From assembly GCA_913009675.1 (NCBI GenBank), contig CAJVXD010000061.1, positions 1 to 7,119 on the forward strand: a DNA stretch of 7,119 nucleotides, written 5' to 3'. The stretch's first letter is position 1; the number at the start of each line of letters is the position of its first letter. Below the pieces are notes generated by a model that was given only the letters and a program-made list of their open reading frames with translations, searched no databases and had not been told where the DNA came from. The DNA comes from an uncultured bacterium. GTDB taxonomy: Bacteria > Omnitrophota > Gorgyraeia > Gorgyraeales > Gorgyraeaceae. This document shows positions 5,039-7,119 of the stretch, one piece after another. A program made the translations under genes and the position numbers.

Positions 5039-6025
5039 ATGAGATTAAAAAAGTATAGATATCTTCTTATACCTTTTTCCTTTGTCTATTTTTTGCTTAT
5101 TCTCCTTCGGGATATCTTTTACGGATTTAATATCTTTAAAAGGTATCGGCTCAATGCAGTTGTTATAAGCGTAGGCAATCTTACCTGGGGCGGGACAGGA
5201 AAGACGCCGGCGGTTTTATTTATAGTGGAGGCACTCTTGAAGCAGGGCAGGAAGATAGCCATTCTCACGAGAGGATATGGAGGGGACGAAGAAGGATTAT
5301 TTTCAGGATTGGTGCCGGGTATCCCTGTGGTGCTCGGTAAAGACAGGATAAAAAACGGGAGAGAGGCTATAGCAAGGTATTCGGCGGATACACTCGTATT
5401 AGACGATGGTTTTCAGTATAGAAGGTTAGAGAGGGACCTTGATATTGTGTGCATCGATGCCGGCAATCCTTTCGGGAACGGTTGCGTGATACCGGCCGGT
5501 TCATTGCGTGAGGGGCTATCCGCTCTCAACAGGGCAGATGTATTTTTAATTACAAGGACGGACATGGCAGTGGATCTGAATAGACTGGAGCAAAGGCTGA
5601 AGAGGATAAATCCGGATGCGCTTATTGTAAAGTCCATTCACAGCCTGCAGGGTTTCTATAAACTTTCAAACAGCCGGCCGGTTGACCCTGCATATTTAAA
5701 TGACAGGAAAATAGCCTTGGTTTCGGCAATAGGCAGCCCCCTGTCATTTGAAAAAACCGTCTTGAAGATGGGGCTAAGATTCGAAAGACACTTTATGTTT
5801 CGGGATCATCACTGGTATAGACCTGGAGATTTAGAAAAAATTAAAAGGTACTGCCTTAAGAATAATATAGATACGCTGATTACGACAGAGAAGGATGCGG
5901 TGAGATTTAAAGCCCTCAGCCCTCAGCCGTCAGCTATCAGCTTTTTGGTGATGAGCATTAAACTTGAGATAATAGATAATGAGCAAAAATTCTATAATAG
6001 ACTTTTTAGGGTTTACAATAGTTAA
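5039..6025 (+). CDS. lpxK: Tetraacyldisaccharide 4'-kinase
   Basis: LpxK phosphorylates the 4' position of the tetraacyl disaccharide-1-phosphate to make lipid IVA, at the cytoplasmic face of the inner membrane. The 328-aa product has the family's usual length. An N-terminal membrane anchor spans about 9-28. The P-loop SVGNLTWGGTGKTP (44-57) is the family's form of Walker A. ILTRGYGG (75-82), LDDGFQYRRL (121-130, with the catalytic Asp in DDGFQ), IPAGSLREG (151-159), DHHWY (256-260) and ITTEKDAVRF (281-290) follow in the expected order. The ATG at 5039 lies 7 bases after the transporter stop with only a weak Shine-Dalgarno sequence, so coupling is likely. Residues 292-302 are encoded by a heptanucleotide tandem repeat. 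The 3' end overlaps the next gene by 47 bases. Confidence 0.95.
   Translation: MRLKKYRYLLIPFSFVYFLLILLRDIFYGFNIFKRYRLNAVVISVGNLTWGGTGKTPAVLFIVEALLKQGRKIAILTRGYGGDEEGLFSGLVPGIPVVLGKDRIKNGREAIARYSADTLVLDDGFQYRRLERDLDIVCIDAGNPFGNGCVIPAGSLREGLSALNRADVFLITRTDMAVDLNRLEQRLKRINPDALIVKSIHSLQGFYKLSNSRPVDPAYLNDRKIALVSAIGSPLSFEKTVLKMGLRFERHFMFRDHHWYRPGDLEKIKRYCLKNNIDTLITTEKDAVRFKALSPQPSAISFLVMSIKLEIIDNEQKFYNRLFRVYNS
5916..5943 (+). repeat. Heptanucleotide tandem repeat within lpxK
   Basis: Four consecutive 7-mers of the form TCAGCNN (tcagccc, tcagccg, tcagcta, tcagctt) occupy 28 bases. A more degenerate unit (aaagccc) precedes them. They encode the LSPQPSAIS part of LpxK, between the TEKDAVR motif and the C-terminal strand. 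Heptamers of this kind resemble short tandemly repeated sequences described in cyanobacteria. The reading frame stays open. Confidence 0.75.
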
Positions 6026-7119
6026 GCTCTTGAGCGCGTTGTTATACTGTATCCCATTGGGCGTTGCCCTTTATGCAGGGAGGCGTATAGGAGATATTGC
6101 CTATCTCGTGAATTCCAGGCGTCGTTCAATAGCATACGCAAATTTAAAATCAGCCTTCCCCGGAAAGGATAGCCGGGAGCTTATAGCTATCCTGAGATCC
6201 CATTTCGAGAATCTTGGGATGAGCGTTGTAGAGCTTCTTAAGATGCCTCTTATGGGCAGGAAATATTTAGAGAGGCATGTAAGCATTAAGGGTATCGATA
6301 GGATCAGGGAGGGGCTCGATAAGGGCAAGGGCATTATACTCTTGACCGCGCATTTTGGCAACTGGGAGATTGCCTCTCTAGCTGCCTCATCCAGAGGTTA
6401 CAGGATGTCTGTCTTTGCGCGGGAGCAGAAGTATATAAGGCTCAACAATCTATTGAATAGATATAGAGAGATGACAGGATGCAGGGTCATTAGAAAGGGG
6501 TTTTCAGCCAGAGAGATCATTAGGGAGCTTTCCAGGAATGGTATCATAGGTATGTTGGCGGACCAGGATGCGGGCGCTAACGGTAGATTTGTAGATTTTT
6601 TTGGGAGGCCGGCCTCTACTGCTTCCGGTTTTTTGAGTTTCGCGTTAAAAACAGGAGCGAGTGTGATCCCCTGTTTTATAAGACGCGAGGGCCATGACAG
6701 GCATATTGTAGAGATACTGGAACCTCTCGAATTCGTAGATACCGGAGACAAAGAGGGAGATCTAACCGAAAATCTAAAGAGGGTTACGGATATCCTGGAG
6801 TCGTTCATAAAGAGATTTCCTGACCAGTGGCTGTGGTCCCATAAGAGGTGGAAAAGCACCAGCCGGCGGACAATATTGGTCTTAAGCGACGGAAGGACAG
6901 GCCACCTTAACCAGGCTATGGCTGTGGCAGAGATGGCTGAAGAGGCCCTAAGTTCGAGGCTCAGGGCCCGGGGGATAAAAAAGGCCCCAATCATTAAGAT
7001 AAAGGCTGTGGAGTTGGTGTTCAAAAATAGATTTATGAAAATGGTCCTGGACCTGGCCGGTTTTTTTGCAGGTCCGCGGTGCCAGGGTTGTTTGCGATGC
7101 CTGAGGTTCTGCCTGAAAA
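5979..7119 (+). CDS. LpxL-type lipid A acyltransferase fused to an ELM1-like glycosyltransferase domain (3' end missing)
   Basis: The frame is open from the ATG at 5979 to the window end (380 codons). Residues 1-293 are a lysophospholipid/lipid A biosynthesis acyltransferase: a hydrophobic N-terminus (about 8-33), NLKSAFPG (55-62), the catalytic HX4E box in TAHFGNWE (His125, Glu130), LADQDAG (193-199), FFGRPASTASG (207-217) and PDQWLWSHKRWK (281-292). LpxL enzymes acylate Kdo-lipid IVA. A second domain begins at about 298 with ILVLSDGRTGHLNQAMAVAE, the N-terminal motif of the ELM1/GtrOC1 family of putative glycosyltransferases. Residues 368-378 hold four cysteines spaced CX2CX2CX3C. The start overlaps lpxK by 47 bases and has no strong Shine-Dalgarno sequence, but it places the LpxL N-terminus normally. 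Domain one is confident; the second domain is cut by the window end. Confidence 0.88.
   Translation, partial: MSKNSIIDFLGFTIVKLLSALLYCIPLGVALYAGRRIGDIAYLVNSRRRSIAYANLKSAFPGKDSRELIAILRSHFENLGMSVVELLKMPLMGRKYLERHVSIKGIDRIREGLDKGKGIILLTAHFGNWEIASLAASSRGYRMSVFAREQKYIRLNNLLNRYREMTGCRVIRKGFSAREIIRELSRNGIIGMLADQDAGANGRFVDFFGRPASTASGFLSFALKTGASVIPCFIRREGHDRHIVEILEPLEFVDTGDKEGDLTENLKRVTDILESFIKRFPDQWLWSHKRWKSTSRRTILVLSDGRTGHLNQAMAVAEMAEEALSSRLRARGIKKAPIIKIKAVELVFKNRFMKMVLDLAGFFAGPRCQGCLRCLRFCLK

Noticed and set aside
6398..7024. A 208-aa ORF on the minus strand
   Set aside because: It is antisense to the acyltransferase/ELM1 frame, which carries clear family motifs throughout; the minus-strand translation shows none.

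Overview
The window looks like one end of a metagenome-assembled contig from a Gram-negative (lipid A-making) bacterium. Three lipid A genes (waaA, lpxK and an lpxL-like gene) show an LPS outer membrane. Arg is written mostly AGA/AGG and Ile often ATA. Together with an lpxL-ELM1 fusion this fits candidate-phylum bacteria such as Omnitrophota, but that placement is an inference from style and not proven here.

Layout. Bases 1-73 are not biological: a poly-T run followed by the complete Illumina P5/TruSeq universal adapter. Real sequence starts at 74 with the 3' end of hflX. A good sigma70-type promoter overlaps the hflX stop and would drive a tight cluster: murI (glutamate racemase), queD (6-carboxytetrahydropterin synthase) and waaA (Kdo transferase). 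murI and queD overlap by 8 bases, and queD and waaA are 13 bases apart.

A 492-base gap follows (2801-3292). It holds a large, nested, palindromic element (2878-3169) with two 28-bp arm pairs, two shorter inner stems, extra side hairpins and competing alternative pairings. It is bracketed by a 15-bp direct repeat. A possible protein remnant on the minus strand begins inside the element's left arm. This is the most unusual part of the window. Just right of it a near-consensus promoter (TTGACA, 17 bp, TAAAAT) starts a second cluster: a twin-CBS-domain protein, an ArsB/NhaD-superfamily membrane transporter (TAATG overlap), lpxK, and an lpxL-type acyltransferase that runs on in frame into an ELM1-like glycosyltransferase domain and off the window end.

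How the genes work together. LpxK makes lipid IVA, WaaA adds Kdo to it, and LpxL acylates the Kdo-lipid IVA product, so three successive lipid A steps lie together. MurI supplies D-glutamate for peptidoglycan, giving the region a cell-envelope theme. QueD (queuosine precursor) and the CBS/transporter pair are passengers, or are linked by regulation that cannot be read from sequence alone. A heptanucleotide tandem repeat sits in frame near the 3' end of lpxK. No tRNA, rRNA, CRISPR array or transposase gene was seen.
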